Shown: piece after piece, positions 17,329 to 26,331 of the stretch | Numbering within the stretch: position 1 is the first letter of the stretch | Layout of the letters: every line of letters begins with the position of its first letter | Position numbers and translations under genes: made by a program | Assembly (NCBI GenBank): GCA_964603785.1 | Contig: CAZRWD010000006.1 | Coordinates: 80,535-144,534 of the forward strand | Origin: CAZRWD01 sp964603785 | GTDB taxonomy: Bacteria; Fermentibacterota; Fermentibacteria; Fermentibacterales; Fermentibacteraceae | Reading direction: 5' to 3' | Length of the DNA: 64,000 nucleotides | The notes under the pieces: model-generated | Seen by the model: only the letters and a program-made list of their open reading frames with translations | Database searches by the model: none | Told to the model about the DNA's origin: nothing

Positions 17329-17823
17329 TCAGATGGAGGGCCAGAAGCCTCCATCGGCCCACACACGCTCCCTGATGCCCCTGTCGAGCCCCGTCAGGAG
17401 CTCGAGGTGGGTCTTCTCCCAGTCCGCCAGATGGGTGAACACCCTCCTGCACCCGGGATCGGAAGAGGCCCCCGCGCTGCGGGTGTAGTAGTCGATGGCC
17501 CGCTCCTCCAGACCGATGGCGGCGGAGATGACCGCGGCCTCGTAGCCCGCCCCGCTGATCGAGGCGGCGACGGCAGGAGTCAGCAGATGGGATACCTCCG
17601 ACCCTGCAGGCTCGTCGAAGCCGCTCGTAGATCCCTCGGCGGACATCTCCACGAACATCCTCTCCAGCCACTGCTGGTGCCTGTCCTCCTCGTCCGCGAG
17701 CGCGGAGAACAGGTTGCCCACGTCCTCCGAGGCGGCCGCCGCCGCGGCGGCCCTGTAGAGCGCGCCCCCCTGTCTCTCCAGGAGAATGGCCCCCTTCAGC
17801 GCATCCAGCTCCTCGTATGCCAC
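17329..17823 (-). CDS. Ferritin-like/rubrerythrin-type diiron protein
   Basis: A 164-residue, four-helix protein. The helices carry the metal-ligand pattern of ferritin-like proteins: an early Glu in ILLERQGGALY, DEEDRHQ (ExxH), a second Glu-rich helix GLEERAIDYY, and WEKTHLELL. Such proteins handle peroxide or iron in anaerobes. No C-terminal rubredoxin domain is present, so its electron donor is unknown. The GTG at 17823 has GGGAGG upstream. It lies 17 bases after lptD in the same direction. Confidence 0.78.
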   Translation of the reverse strand: MAYEELDALKGAILLERQGGALYRAAAAAAASEDVGNLFSALADEEDRHQQWLERMFVEMSAEGSTSGFDEPAGSEVSHLLTPAVAASISGAGYEAAVISAAIGLEERAIDYYTRSAGASSDPGCRRVFTHLADWEKTHLELLTGLDRGIRERVWADGGFWPSI

Positions 17824-17840
17824 GATATCCGGCCTCCCTT

Positions 17841-20024
17841 CTAGAACCTGCTCACGTGCTGCTCGATCTTGATGTCCGGAAGATCCTTTATGTTGATCCT
17901 GAAATAGAAGCCCGAATCGGTGTCGGAGATGTGCCTCACGAACATCGCCTCCCAGCAGTGCAGGTCCCTCCGCAGGGTGTAGTACTGGTTGATGAAGGAC
18001 CTGTCTGACATGTCGTAGTATGCGCTGTAGTCTATCGACCACGACGGGGTGAGGTCGAGCGAGGCGGAGGCGCGGAGCTTGCTGAGGTCGTCCGCCCCGT
18101 CCGTTCCGAGCCGGTAGTAGTGCGAGAGCGACAGTCTCCATGGCATGCCCTGCGCCGGAACCGTGTCGGGCAGGAGTGTCCTGTCGTTGCCGGAGATCTG
18201 CAGGGTGGTGGTGAGGCCCAGCTCCTCGAGGGCTCCCGAGTAGAGGTCGAAGGAGGCGTCCGCCCTGGCAGAGATCATCTGCGCCGGTGTGGCCGAGAGG
18301 GTGGCGGCGAGCGGGGAGAGGGACCTCCCGGCACTGTCGGGATCCAGGTCCAGGACCGTCGAGAGGTCGAGGGAGAGCAGCTCGTCCCTCGTCGTGCCGG
18401 TGGATGTGATCCTCTTGGCCTCGAGGTTCTGGAACAGGCCGAACCGTATGGTCCCTCCGCCCCGGGGGAGCGAGAAGTCCGAGAACCGGTAGAATCTCGC
18501 GGCCGCCGAATCCGGGTCGAGTATGGTCACGCCGCCGTCGGCACCGCCGGCCAGGAAGCCGTCGGGGGCCCAGCCCAGGACCGCGGACGGGCTTATCGAG
18601 TGCCTGAACGCCGAGTAGCCGAGCGCTCCCGTCTGGAACACCCCGTACACGTCCGTGGTCAGGGAGATGCTGGCCCCCCCCGCGAGCCACCAGGGAGCGG
18701 CCGAGCCCAGCCTGTCCCTGTCGTAGACGGTCGCCGTGACGCCGATCCTCGGAGAGATCCCCAGGATCCCGAGGAGCCTGTTCGCCGAGGTCACCTCCGA
18801 CACCGTCCTCAGTCCCGAGTGCGTCGAGCGGGTCTCCTCCCTCTCGGTGTCCGTGGAGATGTAGTGGGCCGAGAGGTTCCAGTACAGGGAATGCCATGGC
18901 TTCCGCGCAGAGGGGTCGGAAGGCGTCCTGAAGATAGGCGACGACGGGATGCTGATCCTCAGGTCGGGCAGGTTCTGGACGGACTCCGTCTCGTCGGGGA
19001 TGCTGTCCGGATCGGTCTTGAGGTAGGCCGTCCGCTCGAGCGTGAGCTGGACTGACGCGCGCCCGAAGTTCCTTATCGCGCTGGCCCAGGATCGGACCTC
19101 GCTGGTCATCCTGTCCTCGGGCTGCTGCTGTGTCTCCTCCAGGTAGGAGCGGTCGCTCAGGAACTCGGCCTGCAGCCTCACCTGGGTCCCGTCCGTGAAT
19201 TCGTGGAGGTGGCGGCCGAAGATGCTCCACCTCTCGCGGCTGGTCTCGAACTCCCTGCGCCATTCGGCGGAGACGCCGCCCTCGTGCACGTACCTGAGAC
19301 GGTGACGCTCGGATGCCGAGACGGCGAACCTGGATTCCTCGAGGATGTCGCCCTGGAGGAGGAGGTCCAGGTAGTCGGAGAAGGCGAAGTAGTAACCCAG
19401 CCCTCTCAGGTAGCGCCCGTCCCTCGCCGTCTGGCCGAAGCGGGGGATCGTGAAGCCGGACTGCCTTCCCTGCCGGATCGGGAACACCCAGTAGGGGAAG
19501 TAGAAGACGGGGGTGTCCGCCACGTACATGTATACGGGCCTCGCGATGGCCCGGTCGTCCTGGAAGACCTTCATGCGGGGGGCCCTGAAGTAGTAGTCCG
19601 CGGTGTCGGATTCGCATGTCGTGAACCGGGCGTCCACTATGTTGAACTCACGGCGCCCGACCTGCGTGATCGAGCTGCCTCCGTACAGGCCGAACTCGTA
19701 TCTGGAGCGGGCCTCCTCGATGCGCCCCCTCCTCGCCTCCATGTCGTAGAACATGAGCGTGCCGCGGATCGACTCCCCCCTGTCGAAGAGCTCGGGAGAG
19801 CCGGAAGCCCGTATGAGGCCGATGTCGGATGCGTACGAGACGGTGTCCGCCTCGAGGAACATGTCCCTGTAGTCGATCCTGGAGGAGCCAACGAGGAGGA
19901 TGTCTCCGGTCCCGGGATAGAAGACGAGGGAATCGGCGGAGTAGGCTATCGCCTCCAGTGTAGCCGCCTCCGACGAGTCGGCCTCCCCGGCGCCCGTGAG
20001 CGCCAGGGCCAGGAGGAGGATCAA
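17841..20024 (-). CDS. lptD: LPS-assembly protein LptD (OstA-like outer-membrane barrel)
   Basis: A 727-residue outer-membrane protein. It starts at a TTG that overlaps the stop of the ROK gene (TTGA), with GGAGG 3 bases upstream, and the N-terminus (ILLLALALTGAGEADS) is a signal peptide. Residues about 25-150 form the OstA/LptA-like beta-jellyroll that receives lipopolysaccharide; the rest is a large beta-barrel with many alternating strands and a C-terminal Phe. With LptE (not seen here) it inserts LPS in the outer leaflet. Its presence agrees with the heptose and polysaccharide genes nearby and shows a diderm LPS cell. Confidence 0.9.
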   Translation of the reverse strand: MILLLALALTGAGEADSSEAATLEAIAYSADSLVFYPGTGDILLVGSSRIDYRDMFLEADTVSYASDIGLIRASGSPELFDRGESIRGTLMFYDMEARRGRIEEARSRYEFGLYGGSSITQVGRREFNIVDARFTTCESDTADYYFRAPRMKVFQDDRAIARPVYMYVADTPVFYFPYWVFPIRQGRQSGFTIPRFGQTARDGRYLRGLGYYFAFSDYLDLLLQGDILEESRFAVSASERHRLRYVHEGGVSAEWRREFETSRERWSIFGRHLHEFTDGTQVRLQAEFLSDRSYLEETQQQPEDRMTSEVRSWASAIRNFGRASVQLTLERTAYLKTDPDSIPDETESVQNLPDLRISIPSSPIFRTPSDPSARKPWHSLYWNLSAHYISTDTEREETRSTHSGLRTVSEVTSANRLLGILGISPRIGVTATVYDRDRLGSAAPWWLAGGASISLTTDVYGVFQTGALGYSAFRHSISPSAVLGWAPDGFLAGGADGGVTILDPDSAAARFYRFSDFSLPRGGGTIRFGLFQNLEAKRITSTGTTRDELLSLDLSTVLDLDPDSAGRSLSPLAATLSATPAQMISARADASFDLYSGALEELGLTTTLQISGNDRTLLPDTVPAQGMPWRLSLSHYYRLGTDGADDLSKLRASASLDLTPSWSIDYSAYYDMSDRSFINQYYTLRRDLHCWEAMFVRHISDTDSGFYFRINIKDLPDIKIEQHVSRF

Positions 20025-20899
20025 GGCCTCCGGTCCCTCGCCATCATTGCCGCGCCCTTGGCTCCGGCGACTGCGGAGCCCGGTACGACGGCGACATTCC
20101 ATGGCTGCCTGGTGCGGGACGAGAACTCGGCCCTGGCGGACTCCTCGAACAGGTCGCCGGTCCCGGCGAGCCCTCCCGCCAGGTACATCCCGTCGGGGCT
20201 CAGGCAGACCGCGAGGGCGGCCAGCCCGATGCCCACCCATCGCCCGTACTCGGCGAATGCCTCCAGTGCCCGGACGCTCCCGCTGCGGGCCTCCGCGGCC
20301 ATCCCCCGGGGATCGGGAGCTTCCGCTGGGTCGCCGCCGTAGTAGGAGACGAGGGCGTCCCTGCCCGCATACCTCTCCCAGCAGCCCCTCGATCCACAGG
20401 GGCAGGGCGGGCCGGTCACCGCCTCGATGGGCATGTGACCCACCTCGCCCGCGAATCCCGTGCCGTATATGATCCTCCCGCTCTCGATCAGCGTGCCCCC
20501 TATGCCGGTTCCCAGGGTGACCAGGAGGCGCAGCCCCGTCCGGGGGATGATACCGTCGCCCATCGCCCCGTGGGCGAAGGCATTGCAGTCGTTGTCGACC
20601 ACGACGGGGGAGCCGAGCAGCTTCCGCATGTCGGCCGCCACGTTCGTCCCCCCCCATCCAGTGAGGTTCGGCGAGAAGTGCAGCACCCCGCCGAGGTGGT
20701 CCACCAGACCCGCGATCCCGATACCCATGGCAGAGGGGGATGGATCGGACTCGACGACGGTCCTCCTGATCCTCTCCATGAGGCTCCGCGGACCCTCGGC
20801 CGGCCTGGTGGGGAGCGTCTCGTAGACCTTGAACTCGCCGAATGCGTCGATGAACCCTATGACGGTAGTCGTGCCGCCGATGTCGGCGCCCCAGAACAT
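20021..20899 (-). CDS. ROK-family sugar kinase (glucokinase-like)
   Basis: A 292-residue ROK protein. It has the N-terminal phosphate motif WGADIGGTTT, the catalytic-loop NDCNAFAHG, TLGTGIGG, and the zinc motif with H in GEVGHMPIE followed by CPCGSRGCWE. These proteins phosphorylate glucose, N-acetylmannosamine or similar hexoses with ATP. No DNA-binding domain is present, so it is an enzyme rather than a ROK repressor. I chose the ATG at 20899 (AGGGG upstream); a GTG at 20914 in the same frame would overlap the preceding gene by 11 bases. It is sandwiched between the LppC-like gene and lptD. Confidence 0.9.
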   Translation of the reverse strand: MFWGADIGGTTTVIGFIDAFGEFKVYETLPTRPAEGPRSLMERIRRTVVESDPSPSAMGIGIAGLVDHLGGVLHFSPNLTGWGGTNVAADMRKLLGSPVVVDNDCNAFAHGAMGDGIIPRTGLRLLVTLGTGIGGTLIESGRIIYGTGFAGEVGHMPIEAVTGPPCPCGSRGCWERYAGRDALVSYYGGDPAEAPDPRGMAAEARSGSVRALEAFAEYGRWVGIGLAALAVCLSPDGMYLAGGLAGTGDLFEESARAEFSSRTRQPWNVAVVPGSAVAGAKGAAMMARDRRP

Positions 20900-20903
20900 G
20901 CCC

Positions 20904-22565
20904 CTATTCGACACCGACTATCTCCCCGTCCACGACCATGACGAGAGGACGGGCCACTCTCGGCACGGTACCCGCGCCTATCGTGCAGATGCCGCACGCG
21001 CCCCTGTAGGATTCCACTGCGTCGAGCGACTCCTCGAGGTCCTCGCGTGTGCGGGAGCCCCGCCCCCAGGCCTCGAGCAGGACTGAGGCCGCGTCGTAGC
21101 CCTGCGCGGCCAGGATCCCGGGATCGGTGCCGTGCGTCCGCCTGTAGTGGAAGACGAACCTGGCCGTCGGCGGGTACAGCGAGGACGAGCCGAACGAGCA
21201 GGTGAAGACGGCCCCGTCTACATACTCGCCTCCGAGCCTGATGACCGCCTCGTTGTCCATCCCGGAGGTGCCGAAGATGGGCGCATCCACGGAGTAGAAC
21301 CTCAGCTGCGGGGCTATCTGCACAGCCTCGTATGCCGTCACGGGCAGGAAGATCCCGTCCGGCCTCACCGCCCTGATGGAGATGATCTGCTCCTTGAAGT
21401 CGGTGTCGTCGGTCTCGAATCCCTCCGTGCGCACGACCTGAGCCCCCAGGCTCTCCACCGTGGACTCGAACTGCTCCGCCAGCGCGACGGAAGTCCCCGT
21501 GAAGCTGTGCAGGATCGCGAGACGCGACGCTCCGGCCGTCCTGACCGCGTACTCCCCGATGGCGGCGGCCTCGTCCGCGCCCGCCGGGACGAGTCTGTGC
21601 ACGTACCCCCCGAGCCTGTCGATATCCCCGGAGGTGGCGGCGGGCGAGAGGATCGGCAGCCCGTACTCCTGCGCATAGGGGGCGAAGAGCCTGGTCTCCA
21701 TGCTCGTCAGGGGGCCTATCACGGCGAGGCACCGTTCGTCCTCCCCCAGCTCCCTCGCGACCGCCTCGAGAACCCTGGTCTCGCCCCTGGTGTCGAACAG
21801 TACGAGCGCCGGCAGAGAGGCGACGAGGTCCGCCGACCTCTCGAACCGGAGGCTCACTCCCGACTCGACCTGTGCAGCATACGCGGCCCCCTCGCCCGTC
21901 ATGGGGAGGACGAGCGCGATGTACTCCCCCGATCCGGTCTCCACCGGCCCGGTCACCCCGAACCTCTCGCGGAAGCCGGGATAGAGCCTGTCCAGCTCTC
22001 GCCCGGTGAGGAGCGCCCTGGAGGTGTCGCCCCCTGCGAGATAGCGCTTCTCCAGCTCGAGGAGGACGTAGGGCTCGAGCCAGTCGGAGGCCCTGGAGGC
22101 CATGAGCTCCCCGGTCTCCATGCCCGCCGTGCACTCCGCCGCGACGATTCCGGCCTCCTCCTGTCCGCCGGCGGGGAGCATCTCCGGATCGATCCTGGCG
22201 AGCGTGGCCGCGCATCGGGACCACCTGCCGGAGGCCGACTGGGTCTCGGCCAGGAGGAGGAGGACGGAGGCGACGAACGGGGGTCTCGCGTCTGCCATGA
22301 GGCTGTCGGCCGCGGCTGCGGCCAGGTCCGGCCTGCCTGCACCCAGCCACGCCCTGCCCCTTCCCAGGCGCCAGGCGGGGGCGTCCGGGTGATCCGGGGA
22401 TCCGGCCAGGGCTTCCGTGAAGAGGGTCGCCGCCGCATCCCAGTCTCCCGAGAGAAGGCGGGCCTCTGCCTCCGCCGCGGCATCTCCTCCGTCGCCCGTG
22501 GTCGAGGGCCTGCAGGATGCGAGGAACGGCAGGACTGTGAGGATCAGGAGCAGCCGGCGGGACAT
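20904..22565 (-). CDS. LppC/LivJ-like periplasmic-binding lipoprotein with TPR N-terminus
   Basis: A 553-residue lipoprotein: signal peptide MSRRLLLILTVLPFLASC with the lipobox LASC, TPR-like helices to about residue 210, then a type I periplasmic-binding fold (IALVLPMTGEGAAYAAQVESG, AVIGPLTS, ILSPAATSG). This order matches LpoA/LppC, the outer-membrane activator of penicillin-binding proteins, and also amino-acid ABC receptor-like proteins. No ABC transporter genes adjoin, which favours an LppC-like structural role. The ATG at 22565 has GGAGG 7 bases upstream. Confidence 0.85.
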   Translation of the reverse strand: MSRRLLLILTVLPFLASCRPSTTGDGGDAAAEAEARLLSGDWDAAATLFTEALAGSPDHPDAPAWRLGRGRAWLGAGRPDLAAAAADSLMADARPPFVASVLLLLAETQSASGRWSRCAATLARIDPEMLPAGGQEEAGIVAAECTAGMETGELMASRASDWLEPYVLLELEKRYLAGGDTSRALLTGRELDRLYPGFRERFGVTGPVETGSGEYIALVLPMTGEGAAYAAQVESGVSLRFERSADLVASLPALVLFDTRGETRVLEAVARELGEDERCLAVIGPLTSMETRLFAPYAQEYGLPILSPAATSGDIDRLGGYVHRLVPAGADEAAAIGEYAVRTAGASRLAILHSFTGTSVALAEQFESTVESLGAQVVRTEGFETDDTDFKEQIISIRAVRPDGIFLPVTAYEAVQIAPQLRFYSVDAPIFGTSGMDNEAVIRLGGEYVDGAVFTCSFGSSSLYPPTARFVFHYRRTHGTDPGILAAQGYDAASVLLEAWGRGSRTREDLEESLDAVESYRGACGICTIGAGTVPRVARPLVMVVDGEIVGVE

Positions 22566-22633
22566 CGGGAACCTCCAGGGGCGTTGTGTCGAGTGCGAAT
22601 ATGGCTCCGCGAACCGGGGCAGGGCAACGAAAC

Positions 22634-22663
22634 GGGCGGGCCCGCCGGAGAGCGGACCCGCCC
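22634..22663 (-). terminator. GC-rich stem-loop after the PpiC-type gene
   Basis: An 11-position stem with one mismatch (GGGCGGG and CCCGCCC arms) and an 8-base loop, 24 bases downstream of the stop of the minus-strand PpiC gene. On that strand it is followed by GTTTCGTT, a weak U-rich tail, so it may act as an intrinsic terminator. Confidence 0.5.
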
Positions 22664-22686
22664 TGGTCGTCAAACCCCTGCTGCCG

Positions 22687-23898
22687 CTATTCCGGAACCG
22701 TCTCCCCGAGCGGGATCAGGCTGTCGATCGGGGTCTCCATGTTCTCCAGCATCCACTGGGCGTCGTCGGTGAGCTCGGAGTCCGGGAAGCGGAGTATCAT
22801 GGCCTCGAACGCAGCTCTGGCGCTCTCGTAGTCCCTCAGGTACTCGGAGTAGGTGAAGCCGATCAGGAACTGGGCCTGGTAGGCCACCGAGTCCCCGGGG
22901 AACCTCTCCAGATAGAGCTCGAAATATGTGACGGCCCTCTCCGGATTGGACTCCATCATGCTCTGCGCCAGCATCATGAGCGAGTCGGGGGGGACATCGG
23001 GTCCGGGAAGGAAGGCGCTCTCGTTGATGCTCACGCTGTACCTCTCGCGAAGCCCCGGGAGGACCGTGTCGCGGAAGTACGAGTTGACGAGGGAGGGTCT
23101 GAGGATGTTGACTATCGACTCCCTGACCTCCTCCAGCGGGCGCGAGCCCTCCTCCACCCTGTCCGTCACCTCGAGGAGGACGGTGCCGATCTCCGTGTCG
23201 AACGGGCCCACGACATCGCCGGTCGAGGCGTCGAAGAGGGCCCTGGACAGAGTGTCCTGCATGCCGATGTACGGGATGGGGGAGCCCTGGGTGATCCAGC
23301 CGAGGTCGCCGCCGAGGGAGGCGGTCGGGGAGTGGTCGCTCCAGGTGGCCGCGGCCTCCTCGAACGGAACGCCGGTCTCGATGTCTGCAAGTGCGCCCTG
23401 GATGCCGTCCGTGCCGGTGGAGAGGATCATCGAGGCCCTGACCTGCGCGCTCTGGTAGTAGATGTCGTCCGCGTGGTCGTTGTAGTAGGCCACTATCTGG
23501 GAGTCCGGGACCGTCACGGCCTCGACGACCTCGTTCTCGTAGAAGGCCTGTATGAGGGCGCGCTGGCGGGTGGTCTCCACCTGCTGCATGGCCAGCTCGA
23601 TCTGCGCCTGGACGAACGAGTCGCTCTCCAGTCCGGCGGCCTCCGCGGCCTGGAGCAGGAGCTCGCGCTCGACCAGGTGGTCCAGGAGCACTCTCTGGCC
23701 CTCGGGAGTCTCGAAGCTGCCCCTCTGATAGGGGGGGATGAGGTCGAGCTCGTTCCGGAGGGTCTGCATGGTGATCTCGACGTCCCCGACCGTTGCGAGG
23801 ACGACGGTGGTGTCGGTGTCACCCGGGCTGACCCGGGGCGAGCCGCATCCGGGGAGGATGAGCAGAGCGGCGGCCGCTGCGATGAATAGATTCCTCAT
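22687..23898 (-). CDS. PpiC-type peptidyl-prolyl isomerase lipoprotein with TPR tail
   Basis: A 403-residue lipoprotein (lipobox LPGC near residue 18). It has a SurA/PrsA-like N-terminal helical domain (residues 40-130), a parvulin domain at about 140-250 (VRASMIL, FEEAAATWSDHSPTASLGGDLGW, DVVGPFDTEIG split over the usual motifs), and TPR repeats from about 310 to the end. It should fold or escort outer-membrane and secreted proteins in the periplasm, fitting the many barrels in this window. GGAGGTA precedes the ATG. The TPR extension is unusual for SurA. Confidence 0.88.
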   Translation of the reverse strand: MRNLFIAAAAALLILPGCGSPRVSPGDTDTTVVLATVGDVEITMQTLRNELDLIPPYQRGSFETPEGQRVLLDHLVERELLLQAAEAAGLESDSFVQAQIELAMQQVETTRQRALIQAFYENEVVEAVTVPDSQIVAYYNDHADDIYYQSAQVRASMILSTGTDGIQGALADIETGVPFEEAAATWSDHSPTASLGGDLGWITQGSPIPYIGMQDTLSRALFDASTGDVVGPFDTEIGTVLLEVTDRVEEGSRPLEEVRESIVNILRPSLVNSYFRDTVLPGLRERYSVSINESAFLPGPDVPPDSLMMLAQSMMESNPERAVTYFELYLERFPGDSVAYQAQFLIGFTYSEYLRDYESARAAFEAMILRFPDSELTDDAQWMLENMETPIDSLIPLGETVPE

Positions 23899-23920
23899 GG
23901 GTACCTCCGTCGGGAGTTGT

Positions 23921-24136
23921 CTATGCCTGCTCTTCTGCGTTCTGCGACGAATATACCAGATGGTCGGCCGCGAGTTCCTCGAGAGCTATCTCGATGAGCT
24001 TCTCCGGCTTCTTTCCCGTCAGCACGGAGGGGGCCCCGGACTTCAGGTGCCGTACGCGCCTGGCGGCGGCAAGGGCGAGGAGATACTGGTTCTGGCTCGA
24101 GGCCGCCTTCTCCTCTATCTCGTAGAAGTTCCTCAA
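23921..24136 (-). CDS. rpoZ: RNA polymerase omega subunit
   Basis: A 71-residue protein starting at TTG (GGAGGA 6 bases upstream). It has the omega core NQYLLALAAARRVRHLKSGA with the AAxRA-like motif, and KLIEIALEELAAD. Omega helps assemble RNA polymerase by latching the beta-prime C-terminus. Its usual neighbours (gmk, coaBC) are absent here; it sits between a periplasmic foldase gene and an unknown membrane protein. Confidence 0.85.
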   Translation of the reverse strand: MRNFYEIEEKAASSQNQYLLALAAARRVRHLKSGAPSVLTGKKPEKLIEIALEELAADHLVYSSQNAEEQA

Positions 24137-24214
24137 AACGGTCCTCCGTCTGCAAAGGCGCGAAGCCGCACGGGCGGCCTGCGCGCCACCTGGATCCTCA
24201 GCGTCCCGGGGACG

Positions 24215-25171
24215 CTACTGGTTCTGCGTATTCTGCGATCTGTAGTCCAGGAGGAAGTCCCAGCGGGGGGAGTCGAGCAGGTCGACCTCTCTCTCGTCCA
24301 CCCTCTGGGTACCGAGCTCCGACACGTCCCAGCGCCGGAGGACGACTATCCGGTCGGTATCCATCGCCGTGGCTCCGTCGGCCCTGCTGGGCAGCCGGAG
24401 CGGGTGCTTGAAGAATACCTCCACCCTCGAGACCTCGGGATCCGAAGTCGCGTAGCCCACGAAGACCCATGTCTGCACGGAGACGGAGTCTCCTCGAGCC
24501 CTGCCGCGCCTGTCGGGGAACTGGTAGAAGGTGTAGAGGGTATCCGGGACGGCTTCGAAGACGTACTCGCCGCCCAGCGGGTCGATCATCTGCTCGATGC
24601 TAACGTTGAGGCCCTCGAGACCGACGGGCTCGAGAACCAGGGGGTACCTGTTGCCGAGGAAGGCGGCCTGCTCCTCCGCCACGCGGACGAGGTTCGCCCT
24701 GGAGGCGTCGGTCCTCCGCAGCTGGGCGTACTCGAGGAAGGCCATCCGCCTGAAGGTCGGGGCCCAGTCGGCCTCGAGGAACAGCGAATCGGGGTACTCC
24801 TTCTCGACGAATCCCGCGACCACGCCTCCGTGTCTCTCGAGGTTGTTGCAGGATATGGCGAACTGGGAGCCCAGGGCGAGCTTGGGATCGTAGAAGTAGA
24901 GCGAGTCGCGAAGGGATTCGTCCGCCCAGATGCTCGGGCAGACCGCGACGCTCTCGGGAAGGTCCGCGAACTCCAGGAGGGAAGCAAGGTCGGGGGCGAT
25001 GGCGCCCGAGTTGGCGTACATGTAGTCTATCCCGGCGTAGGCGAGTTCCTGGAGGTGTGTCCTGCAGAGGTCCCTGGGTATCCTGTGCATCTCCACCCTG
25101 TGGTAGATGCGGTAGATGAGCAGGGCTGCAAGCAGAACGATGAGCACCCTGACCAGAAGCTTGCCTTTCAT
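24215..25171 (-). CDS. Hypothetical protein with N-terminal membrane anchor
   Basis: A 318-residue protein I do not recognise. One transmembrane helix lies at residues 5-20 (LLVRVLIVLLAALLIY), with the remainder probably periplasmic. Only two cysteine pairs are visible (near residues 36 and 77, and one at about 107). Charged, mixed alpha/beta composition. It has its own promoter (25225-25254). No domain could be assigned by eye. Confidence 0.7.
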   Translation of the reverse strand: MKGKLLVRVLIVLLAALLIYRIYHRVEMHRIPRDLCRTHLQELAYAGIDYMYANSGAIAPDLASLLEFADLPESVAVCPSIWADESLRDSLYFYDPKLALGSQFAISCNNLERHGGVVAGFVEKEYPDSLFLEADWAPTFRRMAFLEYAQLRRTDASRANLVRVAEEQAAFLGNRYPLVLEPVGLEGLNVSIEQMIDPLGGEYVFEAVPDTLYTFYQFPDRRGRARGDSVSVQTWVFVGYATSDPEVSRVEVFFKHPLRLPSRADGATAMDTDRIVVLRRWDVSELGTQRVDEREVDLLDSPRWDFLLDYRSQNTQNQ

Positions 25172-25224
25172 ATCAGGTGTCCCTCCGCGGGCGCAGTTGT
25201 GGCGCGTGAGTTAAGGTTTTCAGG

Positions 25225-25254
25225 AATCTACGGGCCGCTCTTTCTCGGTGTCAA
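25225..25254 (-). promoter_or_regulatory. Sigma-70-type promoter for the 24215-25171 gene
   Basis: Minus strand: TTGACA (25249-25254) and TAGATT (25225-25230) with an 18-base spacer, about 50 bases upstream of the start codon. A perfect -35 box and 4 of 6 in the -10 box. Confidence 0.65.
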
Positions 25255-25265
25255 TGGAGGGGGCG

Positions 25266-25949
25266 TCACAATTCCCGTGTGGTGATGATCGCCGGCGGGA
25301 TCACCAGAGATGCCTCAACCTCCGGGGGTTCCGAGGTCACCAGAGGGGAGCCGGTCTCGATCTCGAGCAGGGCCGCAGGCTGGTCGGGGACCATCGGCAC
25401 CGTCCCGACGCTGTCCATCACCGCGAGCACGCTCCCCGGTCCCGAGAGGGTCACGAAGCCCGGTTCCGCAGCCTGGTGCAGGAACCTCCCCGGGATGCCG
25501 CCCGCGGTCTCGACCCGGACGGGCAGGACCGCCTCGGTCCTCCTGTCGATCGGCAGGGTGACGGTCGGCGGATCGAAGGAGACGGGCTGGAGGTTCTCGT
25601 AGGCCCTCCCGCTCCACTGCAGGCTCGCACAGGAGAGGGTGACCGTCAGCTCGGCGGGCAGTGCTAGGAGGTCGGCCCCGGTGAGGGGGAGGACGACTGC
25701 GGAGGGCCTCCCTCCGAACTGGTCCAGCAGCACCGGCGCGCCCCTGCCGGCGAACAGCACCGTGACGGAGTCGAGCAGGCTGCCGGTGACGAATGTGAGG
25801 CTGTCCGGGAGCATGGGGGGCCTGACCTGCACGCGGACGGCGACCTCGAAGGGCCTCTCCCTGATGGCGAACACCCAGAGGAAGACCGCGAACGCGACGG
25901 GCAGGACATTGGTCGCCACCCAGCCCGGAGCGCTCCCCCTCCGGGTCAC
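25266..25949 (-). CDS. YbbR-domain protein
   Basis: A 227-residue protein starting at a GTG that overlaps the stop of the DUF3467 gene (GTGA) with GGAGGG upstream. A membrane anchor spans residues about 10-28 (NVLPVAFAVFLWVFAI), followed by repeated beta-strand segments of YbbR type. In Firmicutes, YbbR (CdaR) regulates the diadenylate cyclase CdaA; here no cyclase gene adjoins, so a c-di-AMP role is not shown. Confidence 0.78.
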   Translation of the reverse strand: MTRRGSAPGWVATNVLPVAFAVFLWVFAIRERPFEVAVRVQVRPPMLPDSLTFVTGSLLDSVTVLFAGRGAPVLLDQFGGRPSAVVLPLTGADLLALPAELTVTLSCASLQWSGRAYENLQPVSFDPPTVTLPIDRRTEAVLPVRVETAGGIPGRFLHQAAEPGFVTLSGPGSVLAVMDSVGTVPMVPDQPAALLEIETGSPLVTSEPPEVEASLVIPPAIITTREL

Positions 25950-26254
25950 TGTCCCTCCTGGGTCTGCCCCTGGGGGTTCTGGAATCCTATGGGGGCCTGT
26001 GGATCGCCCTCCTCCAGCTTCCCGAACCTGCCCTCGTAGGCCTTGACCTGGTTGTCCAGCGCCGCGATCAGGGACTTGACCCGGTGCGGCGAGAGAATGA
26101 CCCTGGCCTTGAGGTTGGCGGTGGGGAGACCGGGCATCTGTCTCGCGAAGTCGAGGACGAACTCGGCCCTGGAGAAGCTCACCAGCGCGAGGTTGCTGTA
26201 TACCCCGTCCGAATCCTCCGGCCTTATGTTGATCCGAGGCGGTGTTTTGATCAT
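25946..26254 (-). CDS. DUF3467-family protein
   Basis: A 102-residue cytosolic protein starting MIKTPPRINIRPEDSDGVYS with GGAGGTGA just upstream. Conserved features of DUF3467 are visible: SNLALVSFSRAEFVLDFA, then LKARVILSPHRVKSLIAAL, and a disordered Gln/Pro-rich tail. The function of this family is unknown. Coupled to the YbbR gene by a GTGA overlap and divergent from rfaE1. Confidence 0.82.
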   Translation of the reverse strand: MIKTPPRINIRPEDSDGVYSNLALVSFSRAEFVLDFARQMPGLPTANLKARVILSPHRVKSLIAALDNQVKAYEGRFGKLEEGDPQAPIGFQNPQGQTQEGQ

Positions 26255-26331
26255 CTTCACCTCCCGTGTGTCCGCGGGCAGACCTATGCAGCGGGTGCGG
26301 AACGGGGTCAAGTCCGGCATGGAGGGTCCCG

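Noticed and set aside
17329..19617. A 762-codon open frame on the minus strand overlapping lptD and the ferritin-like gene.
   Set aside because: Its C-terminal part is the real ferritin-like protein; the upstream part is the wrong frame of lptD.
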